Part shown: positions 4,429 through 5,809 of the stretch, in pieces | How positions within the stretch are numbered: position 1 is the stretch's first letter | How the letters are laid out: each line of letters begins with the position of its first letter | NCBI GenBank assembly: GCA_030433125.1 | Contig: JAUIKZ010000057.1 | Coordinates: forward strand, 1 to 5,809 | Reading direction: 5' to 3' | DNA from: Alphaproteobacteria bacterium | Lineage (GTDB): Bacteria; Pseudomonadota; Alphaproteobacteria; UBA6184 | DNA length: 5,809 nucleotides | Translations under genes and position numbers: made by a program | The notes under the pieces: model-generated | What the model saw: the letters and a program-made list of their open reading frames with translations, nothing else | The model's database searches: none | Told to the model about the DNA's origin: nothing

Positions 4429-5691
4429 ATGGATAAATTAAACATAGTTGGCGGCACGCCCCTCAACGGCACCATATACATAAGCGGCGCGAAAAACGCC
4501 GTATTACCTATCATGTGTGCGGCACTGTTAACCGACAAAGAGGTGGTGTTGCGAAATGTGCCCAAGTTGCTGGATGTACGCTCGCTCATCAGTTTGTTGG
4601 AACACCTAGGCGCCACCTGCGAATTTAGAGCGGGTCTCTTACGCATTAAAACCACCGCCATAAAAGCCACCACAGCCCCCTATGAATTGGTGCGCAAAAT
4701 GCGCGCTTCCGTGTTAGTGATGGGGCCTTTAGTGGCCCGCGCAGGGGTGGCCCACGTCTCTATGCCAGGCGGGTGTGCGATTGGCACACGCCCCATTGAT
4801 ATTCACCTTGACGGCTTAAAAGCCATGGGTGCCGAGGTAACGTTAGATGAAGGGTATGTCACTGTAAAAGCCCCCAGTGGGTTAAGCGGGTGTGAATATA
4901 CCCTCCCCTTTCCATCCGTAGGGGGGACCGAAAACTTGCTCATGGCGGCCGTTTTTGCAAAAGGGCAAGTGGTGCTGAAAAACGTGGCCCATGAACCAGA
5001 GATTGTGAACCTTGCCGAGATGCTCAACGCTATGGGCGCTAAAATTGTGGGGGCCGGCACAGACACCATCACCATTCGAGGGGTGAGCAATTTGGGCGGT
5101 TGCACCCACAGCATTTTACCCGACCGCATTGAAACAGGTACCTACGCAGTGGCCGCCCTCATGACCAACGGTAAGCTCACCTTGCGCAACACGTCACTTA
5201 GCTTGATTCAAGGCTTAACACAGCCTCTCAAAAAAGCGGGCGCTATTATGGAAGAACATAACGGCGGGTTTAGCATTTGGCGCGACGGCCCGATCCAGCC
5301 CGTGGATGTAGTGACTGAACCCTACCCTGGCTTGGCCACTGACCTGCAAGCCCAATTTATGGCCTTGATGACGCTGGCGGCAGGAACGTCGATTATACGT
5401 GAGAGCATTTATGAAAATCGTTATATGCACGTACCGGAGCTTGTGCGTATGGGCGCCAACATTAAGGTGCAGGGTGAAACCGCTGTGGTGCGAGGTGTGC
5501 CAGCCTTAAAAGGCGCCCCGGTTATGGCCACAGATTTAAGAGCCTCTGTGTCGTTGGTGTTAGCAGGGCTAGCCGCCGAAGGCACCACCACCGTGAATCG
5601 CGTGTATCACCTTGACCGGGGATATGAACACATTGAAGACAAGCTAAACCGTTGTGGGGCGCATGTTAGCCGTAGCAACGGTTCTGATTAG
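4429..5691 (+). CDS. murA: UDP-N-acetylglucosamine 1-carboxyvinyltransferase
   Basis: MurA transfers enolpyruvate from PEP to UDP-GlcNAc, the first committed step of peptidoglycan synthesis in the cytosol. The protein has 420 residues (E. coli 419) and is complete, with the two-domain inside-out alpha/beta barrel pattern. Key residues are visible: Lys22-Asn23 in SGAKNAVLP; Cys116 in the loop MPGGCAIGTRP (112-122), the E. coli Cys115 that fosfomycin alkylates; Asp305 in YPGLATDLQAQF; Arg331 in YENRYMHVPEL; Arg371 in ATDLRASVSLVLAG; and Arg397 in HLDRGYEHIEDKL. The retained Cys predicts a fosfomycin-sensitive enzyme and a cell that still makes peptidoglycan precursors. The start ATG lies 7 bases after the dcd stop. 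The weak ribosome site (TAGG at the dcd stop) suggests translation is helped by coupling. Confidence 0.98.
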   Translation: MDKLNIVGGTPLNGTIYISGAKNAVLPIMCAALLTDKEVVLRNVPKLLDVRSLISLLEHLGATCEFRAGLLRIKTTAIKATTAPYELVRKMRASVLVMGPLVARAGVAHVSMPGGCAIGTRPIDIHLDGLKAMGAEVTLDEGYVTVKAPSGLSGCEYTLPFPSVGGTENLLMAAVFAKGQVVLKNVAHEPEIVNLAEMLNAMGAKIVGAGTDTITIRGVSNLGGCTHSILPDRIETGTYAVAALMTNGKLTLRNTSLSLIQGLTQPLKKAGAIMEEHNGGFSIWRDGPIQPVDVVTEPYPGLATDLQAQFMALMTLAAGTSIIRESIYENRYMHVPELVRMGANIKVQGETAVVRGVPALKGAPVMATDLRASVSLVLAGLAAEGTTTVNRVYHLDRGYEHIEDKLNRCGAHVSRSNGSD

Positions 5692-5699
5692 AGAACGAA

Positions 5700-5721
5700 A
5701 CCGACGAAGGACGGTGTTTTT
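5700..5721 (+). terminator. Weak candidate terminator after murA
   Basis: ACCG (5700-5703) can pair with CGGT (5712-5715) around an 8-base loop, followed by G and five T (5717-5721). The stem is only 4 pairs long, so this is a poor intrinsic terminator. It is the only candidate in the 118 bases after murA, where no clear gene is seen. Confidence 0.3.
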
Positions 5722-5758
5722 ATCGCGTTATCAATCAGCTTAATGGTTTGCAGATGGG

Positions 5759-5771
5759 TCTATCAGATAGA
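5759..5771. repeat. 13-base perfect palindrome downstream of murA
   Basis: TCTATC and GATAGA are exact inverted repeats around a single A. The size and symmetry would suit a binding site for a dimeric regulator of a gene beyond the right edge, but no promoter hexamers were identified beside it. It may be chance. Confidence 0.3.
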
Positions 5772-5809
5772 TTGTGTAAGTTGTATTCAACCGAAGAGGG
5801 AAAAGTGGT

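Overview
The window most likely comes from an alphaproteobacterium. The dCTP deaminase is the 184-residue form that I know from alphaproteobacteria. The terminase fragment resembles the packaging protein of alphaproteobacterial gene transfer agents and prophages. L33 is the short cysteine-free form. Three features lean toward a host-associated or intracellular lineage (Holosporales- or Rickettsiales-like): the phosphate-ester antiporter, the exported protein with a nuclease-family tail, and the moderate GC content. That last step is inference.

Layout from left to right. The first 42 bases hold the start of a leftward gene with its own ribosome site and an extended -10 promoter. It diverges from rpmG (ribosomal protein L33), which has a clear sigma70 promoter and an intrinsic terminator. 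Converging on rpmG is a leftward pair of phage-derived genes: a 74-residue small protein, then an overlapping reading frame that is only the C-terminal nuclease domain of a large terminase. The ATPase half is absent, yet the nuclease residues and a good start site are kept. To the right of this pair lies a GC-rich hairpin and then a near-perfect sigma70 promoter. The promoter drives a 218-residue protein with an apparent signal peptide and the C-terminal tail of the Rpn/PD-(D/E)XK transposase-nuclease family, but no nuclease domain. Next is a 12-helix transporter of the GlpT/UhpT (OPA) family with altered substrate-site residues and an unclear start.

The last block is a compact rightward operon: a 42-codon basic small protein, dcd (overlapping it by ATGA) and murA (7 bases after dcd). 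dcd feeds dUTP/dTTP synthesis and murA starts peptidoglycan synthesis, so this is housekeeping DNA. The accessory part is roughly positions 430-2300. The most unusual items are the exported Rpn-tail protein and the nuclease-only terminase. No rRNA, tRNA, CRISPR array or intact insertion sequence was seen, and no gene-free stretch exceeds 300 bases.
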